A stretch of 64,000 bases of DNA from Stichopus chloronotus (Eukaryota > Echinodermata > Holothuroidea > Aspidochirotida > Stichopodidae). The translations under genes and the position numbers were made by a program. The DNA is taken from NCBI GenBank assembly GCA_021234535.1, contig CM037842.1, positions 6,118,203 to 6,182,202 on the forward strand. Direction: 5' to 3'. Positions 1-12,700 of this stretch are shown piece by piece (position 1 is the stretch's first letter; the number at the start of each line of letters is the position of its first letter). The notes under the pieces were generated by a model. That model was not told the origin of the DNA, did no database searches, and worked only from the letters and a program-made list of their open reading frames with translations.

Positions 1-651
1 CCCCCCCCCGAGAGTCTCTCATCTTGTTATCCCCTTGAAGGAATTTTTTTCATTCTTCATCGGTAAAAAAAACATATCTTAATACCTTTATAGAATGTTT
101 GGTTCAGAAGTTGTGAATTTTTAAAGAAACTTCTTTTTTTTTTGTAACGGTGCATTTCATAATGGGGATTTTGTAATGTCATCTGCAGGTACAGTTACAT
201 GAATATTATTTGTATGTCTTTATATTCTTGACTGTGTCAAAAGAAACATACTTTAGTAGATAATTTCTACAGTATTTTAAGGTAAATCTACAATATACCC
301 CATCTACATGTTGACTAGCGTCCAATTTCAAGGTTAAGTGAGGGCCTTAATTTCAAAGAATAACAAAGACTTCTAGTAGGTAAGTTTACACTCTTACTTG
401 GCATCTTGATAACCTTGAGGCAACTGGAAATCTCCATAGACCAAAGAAGTCTTTCTGCAAACAGCAACATATTGAGATAGGAACAAGATATTGGCATCAG
501 GTCTGAAATGCCTGCAGTAGAAAATTATTGTCTTACAATTGAGAATCCCTTCATTATCAGTAAAGGATGCCTTTTGAGGCCAAACATTCTGCTGTTTTTT
601 TTATATTGTTTTTTTTCTTATATTGCTTTTTTTCTGTTGATATTTGCTCAG

Positions 652-744
652 GACATGACACAAGCACTGCAACCTCAGTTTATTTTGAATGTTGAAGTAG
701 AGGAACTATTTATCAATGCTGGTCTTCAGGACAGGGTTATCCAG
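652..744 (+). CDS. Glucuronokinase-like, exon a (first in window)
   Basis: A T-rich tract from about 593 leads to the acceptor TTTGCTCAG at 651. The 31 codons run phase 0 to phase 0 and end in AGLQDRVIQ, the conserved segment before the GLVFMDF block. The donor GTAAGG starts at 745. The last 24 nt of this exon plus the donor are the founding unit of the 57-bp tandem array that follows. Any of 20 downstream donor copies would also keep the frame open, so the true exon end is not certain; 744 is chosen because its product matches the family without an insertion. Confidence 0.82.
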
Positions 745-3700
745 GTAAGGATAACGTTAAAAATGTTTATCACTGATGGTCTTCAGGACAGGGTTATCCT
801 GGTAAGGATAACGTTAAAGATGTTTATCGCTAATGGTCTTCAGGACAGGGTTATCCAGGTATGGATAACGTTAAAGATGTTTATCGCTGATGGTCTTCAG
901 GACAGGGTTATCCTGGTAAGGATAACGTTAAAGATGTTTATCGCTAATGGTCTTCAGGAGAGGGTTATCCAGGTAAGGATAACGTTAAAAATGTTTATCA
1001 CTGATGGTCTTCAGGACAGGGTTATCCAGGTAAGGATAACGTTAAAGATGTTTATCGCTGATGGTCTTCAGGACAGGGTTATCCAGGTATGGATAACGTT
1101 AAAGATGTTTATCGCTGATGGTCTTCAGGGCAGGGTTATCCTGGTAAGGATAACGTTAAAGATGTTTATCGCTAATGGTCTTCAGGAGAGGGTTATCCAG
1201 GTAAGGATAACGTTAAAAATGTTTATCACTGATGGTCTTCAGGACGGGGTTATCCAGGTAAGGATAACGTTAAAGATGTTTATCGCTGATGGTCTTCAGG
1301 ACAGGGTTATCCAGGTAAGGATAACGTTAAAGATGTTTATCGCTGATGGTCTTCAGGACAGGGTTATCCAGGTAAGGATAACGTTAAAGATGTTTATCAC
1401 TGATGATCTTCAGGACAGGGTTATCCAGGTAAGGATAATGTTAAAGATGTTTATCACTGATGATTTTCAGGACAGGGTCATCCAGGTAAGGATAACGTTA
1501 AAGATGTTTATCGCCGATGGTCTTCAGGACAGGGTTATCCAGGTAAGGATAACGTTAAAAATGTTTATCGCTGATGGTCTTCAGGACAGGGTTATCCAGG
1601 TAAGGATAACGTTAAAGATGTTTATCGCTGATGGTCTTCAGGACAGGGTTATCCAGGTAAGGATAATGTTAAAGATGTTTATCACTGATGGTCTTCAGGA
1701 GGGGGTTATCCAGGTAAGGATAACGTTAAAGATGTTTATCACTGATGGTCTTCAGGAGGGGGTTATCCAGGTAAGGATAACGTTAAAGATGTTTATCGCT
1801 GATGGTCTTCAGGACAGGGTTATCCAGGTAAGGATAACGTTAAAGATGTTTATCGCTGATGGTCTTCAGGAGAGAGTTATCCAGGTAAGGATAACGTTAA
1901 AGGTGTTTATCACTGATGATCTTCAGAACAGGGTTTTCCTTGAAAGACTTTTAAGAGGTGCTGTCAAACCTCTTGTGGTATATTAAAATAAAGACCAACA
2001 GAGTGACTGAAAAAAATCAGAATCCTCCATCATGAGAACGCACTTTGACTTTCACCAATCGACTTCTCATTACGTTAGATGTCTATACAGTCCGTACTTC
2101 TAGCTAAATCCTTCCATTCAAGGCAGCTATATTTTAATTGAAGTAAGAACAAGAAATAGTTAACTGTGATGAATAGTTGCAAGATATGACTTGGGTTCTT
2201 TGGTATTTTGTGCACATGGTAAGGGTAATAAGGCAGGGGGGTGGGAGGGGGGGTAGGAATGAGGTCATTTGCGTTAGTCTTCTGTTCAAGATATTTTGAA
2301 CTGTTGTGAGCCTAATGGTTTGATGAAAAGTATCTTTCTCTGACGGACATAGACCTCTTCTAGGATTTTCCATCGATCACTGTTAATCAGGCTTTAAGAA
2401 AGTTTTTTCCAGTGATCACTGTTGATTACAATGTAAGTAAGGTTTTTCCTTCGATCACTGTTGATTACATTGTACGTCAAGTTTTTCCATGTTTCACTTT
2501 TAGTACGTTCTAAGAAAGGTTTTCTTTTTTTTTCCCTCAATCACTGTTGATTACTTCCTAACTAGCATTATTTTGCATATATCAGCTTCAGTAAGATATC
2601 TTCTTATTAAGGTTTAAATTGTTCCCGTATCAGATCTATGAAGGGTTGGTGTTTATGGACTTTTCATCAGAAATAATGAAAGAGCAAGGCCATGGTGACT
2701 ACCAAACTCTGGATATGAGTCTGCTGCCCCCACTGTGGCTTGCCTACATCCGAAATCCTAGCGACTCTGGGAAAATACATAATGATGTAATGGAGAGGTG
2801 GAGAAATGGTATGTGAAAATTTAAAACATTTGCCATGTGTGCATGGAATTTGAGTAATTCAAATGTATTATGACAGTTTTAAAGTAAATATGAGTTCCAA
2901 CAACACCAATCAATGTTTTTTGAAGGAAAGAATTGGAAGAATGTGTGAAGACATGTTTTCTGTCAATCCATAAATGAGAGAAACTTGGGTTGCCCCAACA
3001 AATTTCTTGTCACATGCTTTGTGTTTTTGTCCTTTTGTGTCTTTCTCAGGTGACCTTGAGGTGAGAGATGCTATGAAGAAATTTGCACAATTCACAGATC
3101 AAGCAAGGTAAGCAAAAGACAAAGCCGTGACTCAGTGTGAGAACTATATACCTTTAAAGAAAGACATGAGAAATTGTAGATACATGTTGTCGTGAAAGAA
3201 TATTTTCTGGCAAAACCTTTTTGTGGTACTCCCTTCTTAATTAACTGTTTAATATTCTGCCTGCTTCACGACCCTTAAAAAACTTCCCTGAAGTTATGAA
3301 ATTTTTCAGCAGATGTTTTTCTTTGTCAAAGGAAACATTCAGGATTCAGTGAGCTTTATTAGAAAAAGTCACATAATGTATAGTTTTATAATTATATAAT
3401 ACATGTTTGATATTGATTGATTATATTGTGTATTTTTGATGTTTATTTGTGATTGATGTTAGAGATTGCAAACACAAAACAAAAAAAGAGAAAAATGGTC
3501 CATTACATTGCATCATAATGAGGAGATCACTTGTATGGAAATAAAACTTTGCATGCTGTATGCTTTGTTTATATGTAGTGTATGCATGGTGTATGTATGG
3601 TGTGCAGCACATAGTGTATGTATTGTGTGTAGTACATGGTGTATGTATGGTGTGTAGTACATGGTGTACGTATGGTGCATAGTACATGGTGTATGTATGT

Positions 3701-6700
3701 TGTGTAGTACATGGTGTATGTATGTTGTGTATTACATGATGTATGTATGGTGTATTATTGATGCAATATTCTCCTGCATGTTAGCCTCTTTAGGCGCGAA
3801 TATCGAAGTATAGCAGTCCTGTTTCAGCCTCTTGACAGTCTTTAAATTGTATGACTCAAAATTGCTCTCAATTTAACCTAGAGAAAATTGCTTAAAAAGA
3901 ACTTTTAAATTAGTAACAGAACTATTGTATTTTTGATTCCTTGCGGAAGGCGGGCAAGGAATCATTGCGATGGTGATTTGGTGTATGTGCGTGTGTATGT
4001 GTGTGTGTGTATGTATGTGTGTGAGCAAAATCTTGTGAACACTCTAGCTTTTGAAGGGAAAGTGCAAGGTTGGTCAAAGTTGGTGTGTTGATAGAACATA
4101 TGAAGATCTCGGTTGGGATTGTTTTTGGTGAAGGTCAAAGGTCATCTGAGGTCACCATCAGGCAGAATGTGTACAAACTATGTTTGCAGTATCTCAGAAA
4201 CGACAAGTTGCATCATTTTCAAACTTGGGTGGTATGTACTGCCCTGTAAGTAAGTGAGATTGTGAGGGTATTCTTGTAGGTCAAAGGTCATCTGGGGTCA
4301 TCAGAAGTCATAATGTAAAACGCTTGTGAACACTCTATCTTTTGAAGGGAAGGTGCAAGGTTGGTCAAAGTTGGTGTGTTGATAGAACATTTGAAGATCT
4401 CGGCTGGGATTCTTTTTGGTGAAGGTCAAAGGTCATCAGGCAGAATGTGTACAAACTATGTTTGCAGTACCTCATGAACTGCACATTGCACAAACTTTAA
4501 CCTTCGAGGGTATCAAGGACTTTCTAAGTAAATAAGATGTGGGGGTTTCTTGAGGTCATGTGGGGTCATCAGAGGTCATAACATGAAAAAAACTTGTAAA
4601 CACTCTGTTTACAAAGGGGAGATAATTTCACAATTTAAAAAAGGGGAGACAGTTTCACAATTTTAAGTTGTTCTTTTTAGATGAAGTATATAAATATCAT
4701 TAGTTTTGGTTTTGATGTGGGCCAAAGGTCATCTAAAGTCCTTGAGTGCAAAGTGTTAAGACCTTTGCTGATGTTGTTTCACTTTTCTGTCTTTTCCTAT
4801 GGGTAGAAGGTATTTGAGTTCCCTTCCAAGCAAAGACTAGCAATGCTTGCACATGTAGGAAGTTCCAATTTGAAAACTTTACCTGTCAGTTTGGTTGTAA
4901 AATGTACAGTAGTTGCTGTACGAATTTCACAAGTCTTTGACTTACAATGATGAAACTTCATCTATGCATCTTCAGCTGGCATTATGTTGGTTTCTGATAA
5001 AATACCCTATGTCTGAAAGCATCAATAAAGTACATCTAAAAGCCCAATTTGGTTGATTAAGTTCAGCAGGTACAATACACCTTTTGAGTTTCTATTTAAT
5101 CCCCAATTCAGCAGCACAGTATTTGGCATCATGCTTCTTTTATTTATTACTCTTGTTTTGACAGTTAAAAGTGCTCACTTAGTTTTCAAAGCCATAAATG
5201 GCTTTTAATTCCATCTGAGACAATTTTTGTCTGAAAATGGTGATTGACCTATGACCTCTTTTGAAAATGGTCAGAAAAGTTGGGCCTGCCTATCTTTCCC
5301 AGAGGAATCATTATCTGAGATACGGCTCTCCTTCTGTCATCAAACAATGTGGAACAGATTTGTTTTCTGAAGTGGAGATAGTTGTACATCTGAGATTTCT
5401 TGTAGGGAAAAGTCTTATTGTACAATAGAGATAAATAAGCTAGTACTTGGTCATATGATGGGGTAGATGGAGGAATTTATGTAGTTTACATAATTGGCAA
5501 TCATTTCAACTGTCATATGAGTATATCTCTTGTTTCTGGGAAATTTGTACTGTACCTAGGGTACCACTGTGCAGGCTGGAGAATTCTTAGCCTTCAGTGC
5601 TATCTTACATTACATGCATACAGTAGGTGTTGTAAAATGATGTACAGTATTAATGGCGTATCTGGTAGCCTGTGGTTACTGCAGTTAATTGCAACTTGAA
5701 AAAATTAATGGAAGTGCATGTATTAGTGGCAAGGAATCACTAAGCCTCTTGGCTTTCTTATTTTTTTAGAACAGTTTGTAGCCCACTGCATTGTAAAACA
5801 AATGTGTTTGATGGTTTGCACAACGAAACGACTGTACATTATGAATAGCACCCTTTCCACCGTTTTGTGAACGGCTGTTCCATATGAAAATCTCAACCCT
5901 TCACTGCCGGTATTCTGAAATGTTCAAAAATACCTTTCTGTGGACTTTGGTTTCTATTTTATTCTGATAGAGCAACAGAATCCTGAAACTTGGTTGTCAG
6001 CATTTCCATACTAGGGTAACATTGAATGATTATAAACTCATTTGCTTTACAAGAAAGATGGCATGTTGTAACATGTCGAGCTGTTCTGTGTAACTCTGCA
6101 TATTTGTCACTATAATATTTTTGTCTGCGTGTTGTATACAGTGCAAAAGGCCCAAGACATGATATGATTCTGTTGTGTTGATGTGTTTACTGTCAGTTCA
6201 GGAAGGTTTTCAAAGATCAAGCTGGCAAATTAATGTGTTATACAGTGTTGTCTTTTTTTTTCAAAATTTTTATTGACCCTAGACCTAGACATGTCGTTAG
6301 AGTACGGTGACTGTCTTTACAAGCATTCATATAAACTCGCATCATGATAGAGTAGAAGTTTACTGGAACTAGCCTTACTCAACTGTAGCAAAGTTGAAAC
6401 TGTTAGGCTAGGCAAACTCACATCAAGTCTAGTGTACGGATTGTCTTAGTTGTACTAGTCATAGACTGAGTTGTGAGTATAGCCTTATGTTTTTCAATCA
6501 CAAGTTATTGGGATATTGGTGCTACTTTTAGTACCCTAGACTACTAGTGCTATGCTTGCCATAAGCAGTAAACTGCAGTGCATTACTTGTGAGGTCCATT
6601 TAAAACTGCAGTTCCCTCCATATTCATGAGTCTGTGCTTCCCATTCTGTTAAATGCTATTGCACCATGCTTCACATTCTGTTTACTGCTATTGCACCATG

Positions 6701-9700
6701 CCATAGTCATGAATGTGTGCTTCACATTTTGTTTAATGCTATTGCACCATGCTTCACATTCTGTTTAATGCTATTGCACCATGCTTCACATTCTGTTTAC
6801 TGCTATTGCACCATGCCATAGTCATGAATGTGTGCTTCACATTCTGTTTAATGCTATTGCACCATGCTTCACATTCTGTTTAATGCTATTGCACCATGCT
6901 TCACATTCTGTCTAATGCTATTGCACCATGCTTCACATTCTATTATTGTGTATCTTATTGTAGTCTGAGCATTCAAAGGTAACAACACCACTAAAGTATT
7001 GTAATATTTGTGATGCTCATGACATGAGAAAGAAAAGGTCATGAAATTTTATGTTCACTTTCCATGCCTGGAAAAACATCATGAAATTTTTAAAAAAATG
7101 ACAAGTCATTGAAAGTCATGACATTAAGGTACTGATTATATCTTAGGAGTTAACAAACTTATTGGACCCTTACTCATTGATCCAATTCTTGAGCATTTTA
7201 TCATGGAATAGTAATGTCAGGTGATAAAGTAGTCTTGGAATAGTTGTGACAATTTAACTTTCCTTAAAATGCAGGAAATGCTGTCAAGATTTTGAGGAAA
7301 TGCAAAAGATGTTGGAAGTATTTCATCTGCTGTATTGTGATTAGTAACACAAATATACCCATAATGCAATTCACCAATATGGAATAGAAATTTATTTTCA
7401 GATCCAGAACTAACAAAACATGTTATTGATGTATAAAGGGGAAAAACTTTCCTCATTTCATGAAATCTTCAATATTTTTCTCTGGCAAAGACATGTTACT
7501 GTGTTTGAACTGCTTGTAGTGAGAAGTGTCAGTTCTTTTGAGCAAGGAGTTTTTGGTCAACGACCATATTTTTTGGAGTCAGGTTTTATTCTTAATGTTT
7601 ACAAGGCATGACGCTGACCTTTTAGAAGAGAGTCTGCCCCATCAGTCATTTAAACTCTTGGTCTCTTCGAGAGTAGGGTGAACAAAGATTTTCATAGAAA
7701 TGAGAGCATCCATACGAGATCGGAAGTCTACAACATGGAAGTGTCACTGAGAAGAAACAGCTCATGTAACAAGGTGTATAAGGAAGGCACTTTGAAATAC
7801 AATCATAAATACGAGAATTAAGTAATCCTAATTTGGATGTTTCAAATTTCTAGAGAGGCTTTGGAATCAAGGGACCTGAATAAGTTGAAGGAGCTGATGG
7901 ACTCGAACTTTGACCTTCGCAGGAAACTGTACGGTGATGATGTCATAGGGGCTGAAAATCTCCAGATGATTAATCTTGCAAGACAGGTGGGTCTACTAAA
8001 CTAATATTAGACCCATCCCTGCTATGACGTAAGCATCTGTTTAAAATCAAGTGAAAATTTTCCTTTGTGTTTTTTTTTGTTTTGTTTTCGATAGCTACAG
8101 TCTGGCTCAGGATTAAGGGTTCGTTTTAATGAGTAAAATGTAAAAAGTAATGTATATAGTGTATGACAGAGCTACTAGAGCTATCAAATGAATATCTGTT
8201 AAGATGAAGATTATATCTGCTACTAGCAAAAGTAGATGTTTGTATTTGAAAAATCTTCTGAATTTAATTTCTTCTGAAACCCGATTCTGAGAGAGTATTT
8301 TTGTCTCAATCATGTAAAATTTAAAACTTTACGCCTCGTGGATCGTGTGATAATATTAGAGTGTGCCCCAAGAATTCTGCCTGTTCTCTGCTTGTTTTTC
8401 ATTTTGTGAAAGGAAAAGAAACACTCGTGCAGCAAACAAGTTTACGTTTTTGATCAATCCTTGGAAAAGTCTGGTTATTTTTAAGAATTTCAGCAACATT
8501 CAGAGACCGTAGAGACAAACAGATTATGAGGAAAAAGGTTTTGAAAGAGATATGACACCAAGTGATGTTGACGGACTTGCTGATTAGGATTACTCAAGCG
8601 GTCTAAAATTAGTAAGACTGTTACGAAATATTTACAGTCATAGGTAGATGGTTATAAAAGAAGATCTACCTACTGTGACGTTCTGTTACTACAGGCAAAT
8701 GATTGGAAAGTCTTTGAGATACATATGAAAATATTGACAGGGTAATGGGAGGAGATGGGTTTGTTGGAGGTAGTACTTTTGAATATTCACATCCCTTATT
8801 TTAATAGCTAGTAAGCTCTGTTTGTTCAGAGTGGTAAGTGTTGAATATTTACATCTCATATATCAATGGCTAGGAGCTGTGTATGTACAGGGTAGTACTG
8901 TTGAATATTCACATCACTTCCATTTGACGGATCCAAATCCAAGTTTATGTTTCATCAGGTTGCACATTCATGTCTCAACAGATATATGTCAGAGACATTG
9001 GGAATGGTTAGTTGATACAAGTCTTCGTCAAAATGCATACCGTCATGTTAGGTATTGGGTGTACTAAGCTCCAGGAGCCGTATTTCTTAAGGGTGACGGT
9101 GTTGAATAGTTGACGCCTCATATATAGAAGGGCTAGGAGCTCTGTTTCTTCAGGGTGGTAAGTTAGAATGTATATTGCAGGCTAGGAATATACATTCCTG
9201 TTTGTTCTGGGTGCTACTGTTGAATATTCACATCTTATTTACATTAATGGCTAGGAGCTCTGTTTCTTCAGGGTGGTAAGTTAGAATGTATATTGCAGGC
9301 TAGGAATATACACTCCTGTTTGTTCTGGGTGCTACTGTTGAATATTCACATCTTATTTACATTAATGGCTAGGAGCTCTGTTTCTTCAGGGTGGTAAGTT
9401 AGAATGTATATTGCAGGCTAGGAATATACATTCCTATTTGCTCTGGGTGCTACTGTTGAATATTCACATCTTATTTACATTAATGGCTAGGAGCTCTGTT
9501 TCTTCAGGGTGGTAAGTTAGAATGTATATTGCAGGCTAGGAATATACATTCCTGTTTGCTCTGGGCGCTACTGTTGAATATTCACATCTTATTTACATTA
9601 ATGGCTAGGAGCTCTGTTTCTTCAGGGTGGTAAGTTAGAATGTATATTGCAGGCTAGGAATATACATTCCTGTTTGTTCTGGGTGCTACTGTTGAATATT

Positions 9701-12700
9701 CACATCTTATTTACATTAATGGCTAGGAGCTATGTTTGTTATGTATGATATGTTGAATATTCACTTCTCATTTATGTTCATGGCTGGGAGGTGTGTTAGT
9801 TGAAGTTTAGGGCTGTTGAGTATCTCATATTGTATCGTGTTCAAACTAATCTTTTTCTTGTTGATGAGCATATTAAAGTTGATGAATTATCTAGCTGCCA
9901 GTATTAAATGTTCTGGTATTTCTCCAAGCATTTAAATTAAAACGTTTTTGTTTATATGAAACTTCAAAGGAATGCACTTAGAAGAGAAACATTCATATCA
10001 TGCACTATAGACGACCACAAAATCATGGACCATATTCCAGATGCAATGTCATGGACCCTTTTCAGGACACACTGTGATGAACCCTAGTCAAGATACAATA
10101 TTATTGACTCTAGGCAAGACACAAAACCATGGCCTTTTGGCAAGACACGACACCATTGACCCTAGGCAAGACAGAGTATGAGGGACCCTAGGTAAGACAG
10201 AGTACCATGGACCCTAGGCAAGACAGAGTATGAGGGACCCTAGGTAAGACAGAGTACCATGGATCCAGGATATAGTATCCTGGACACTGGACATGGCACA
10301 ATATCTTGGACCCTAGGCAAAACACAATACCATAGAACCTAGGCATGGCACTGTCATGGGCCCCAGGCAAGAAACAATATCATGGACCCTAGTTATGGTA
10401 TCTTATGTCCCTGAAAATCTGTGTGGGAATATGTAATGTGAAATATGTAACAAAGTGGGTTTGAATGACTTTTGATCCTAGCAGGGTCTTCGTCATCGGT
10501 AAATCCAGAAAATGCAGGAAAATGTAGGCAAAGGTACAGATTTGTTTGAGAATGTAGCTGGGATTTTTTCTAATATGATGACTCACAAATAGTAACTACT
10601 GTGAGCGTTTTTTGTTTTCATTTGTTACCTTATAGAAACGAAGCAATGTCTCTAATTAGCATATCCATATTTAGCATATTTTTAAATATGTATCAATATA
10701 TAAAAACTCAATAGCAAATTGGACTAGCAAATTCGCTCAATGGTTTTGACGATTCCAGACTCTCTGTATTCCTATACATTAAGAGGTGTGCCAGAAGAAA
10801 CTTTATGCCTGCAGTGGATTGGAGTTTATGAAAATTTGATTCAATTTAAGAGATTTATCGAGACAAAATGCTCGGGAATCAAATTTAATAAGTTTTCATC
10901 GTGCAATGCTGGATGGTGTAAAATATAAGTAGGGCAACATGTTAGAATGACTCAGTGTTGGCATATGTGGAATGACGCTCTGAAAGATGGGTGAATAGTT
11001 GTAATACAGCACCTACATCAAGATACTGCTATGAGTTAATACATAACCACCACACACATACGATCACTTAGGAGATGGAGCTGTCTATTACATTGATTTC
11101 TAGGTCACCATCTCAGAGGCGGAAGCTACCAGTGAAGTCGTTCGCCGTCACCTGTAGATCACGTCTCGCGAGCCTCCAAGGCCCACCTCGATGATTTATT
11201 AATGATCTAAGCATCCTCCCACAACACAAACATAAGATTAAAAAAGTGGTCTCATTGTCGGCTTATCATTCAAGGTAATCAACACAGGAGCACGTTTTCC
11301 ATACAGCTTCTCGCTCAAGGCAATATGTTGTTTGGTGACTTAGGAGCTATTGAAAATGGGACAAGAGATTTTAATCTGTTATCCTTTATGTAAGATGAGA
11401 ATGTTACAAAAGTACTGGGATGAAGAGTAAACTTGTTTGTTTGCAGTTCATTTGAATAAACAGCCAGCCATTGAAACAGCAGTAAAGGGGAAGATAGGTC
11501 GCGATTGAAAAGTAGGGTGTGTTGGAGACAATCGAACAAAGCCTTTCCTTCAGGTTTACAAATTCAAATAACTGGAAGTCTCATGGTCCTCTTAAACTAA
11601 AAATTGAGCATTTTTTTTCCATAAGATGAGATTTATAGTTCTTTGGATTCTCAAAATCCAGTCAACATTCAATCAATTTTACATCACTTCCAGACATGAA
11701 ATCGGACAAGTTGTAAAAATTTGTCCCCGAGCGCGTGCAGTAATTTGGATGATCAGGTCAGAGAGTTATCCAAGCTTTTATCACATTGTCAGTGCAGTCT
11801 TGTAGAGTCGCTCGCTGACTACGTAACAAGGAAGATAAAGGCACTACATAGAGTAAAGACATTTTTGACACAAATCTCTTGTGGCCAATTCATGCAGACC
11901 TGTGTAATTTGAAGCAAGATGCAGAAGGGTCTCTGTAACCTGTAAACAAAGTGAATGCATCTCATGTTCTGCACGCTGTTGCAATTGTTCACAGTTTTGA
12001 ATTTCTTAGACTTGCATCACACCGTCAGTGGCAGGTACATTTCAGAGCAATGCACGAGAAGAAAGAAACAAAACAATAACTGCTGGAAGCTGGTTTTGTT
12101 CATTCTGTCAAATTTATCTTTATCAGAAAAAAATTGAGCTTATCGTGATATCATTTGCTACATATTAACAAACTTGTCAAATTGGTTTCTGTTTTATTAT
12201 GTCGGTGATACAGTCAACTAGTCATATCAATAGTGTGATTAGAACAGACACATAAAATGAGCATGCTTTAACTCATATCTCACAACAACTGTATACATAG
12301 GTAATAAATCAGATATCTCAGAGTAACATTACACCACAGATTGGTTGATTGATTGATTGATTGATTGTTTGATTGATTGATTGTTTGATTGATTGATTGT
12401 TTGATTGATTGATTGATTCTGTTGTAAACAGTGTTTTGGCTAGACATAGTGCTGGGCTCCAGGTGAGGAAACCAGGGCCCCTAGTGGGGTCTATGGGCAA
12501 TGCTCCAGTGGGGGATCCAGGGAGCAGTGCTACTGGACCGCTCACTCTATGTCTTGTAAGTAGTGGAAAACTACTCTCAAAATCTTGGACCTTTTCAAAA
12601 TCAGACAACCCTGAAATTGAATCATAGCCCCACTACTTCAATAACATTTTCCTGTTATACAGTAGAAACTCATGTAACCATCTGTCCTCTTTTCACCAGC

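Larger units (their letters stand above)
3108..7853 (+). other. 4.7-kb intron rich in repeats
   Basis: No exon is seen. It holds a GTATGGTGTGTAGTACATG-type array (about 3560-3755), a hairpin plus GT-rich tract (3935-4022), a ~290-bp tandem element (4030-4620) and a 32-bp minisatellite (6633-6945). The remainder is AT-rich unique-looking DNA. Confidence 0.7.
7987..12699 (+). other. 4.7-kb intron with two arrays
   Basis: It contains the 118-bp array (8755-9760), the 26-bp array (10015-10395) and a TTGA/TTGT simple repeat (12340-12420). A GC-richer segment at 12420-12560 has open frames on both strands but no splice support or recognisable protein. No exon is called. Confidence 0.7.

Noticed and set aside
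508..1986. A 492-codon open frame
   Set aside because: It is produced by the 57-bp array (19 codons per unit). Only 652-744 is supported as coding by family match; its start region is intron-like T-rich DNA.
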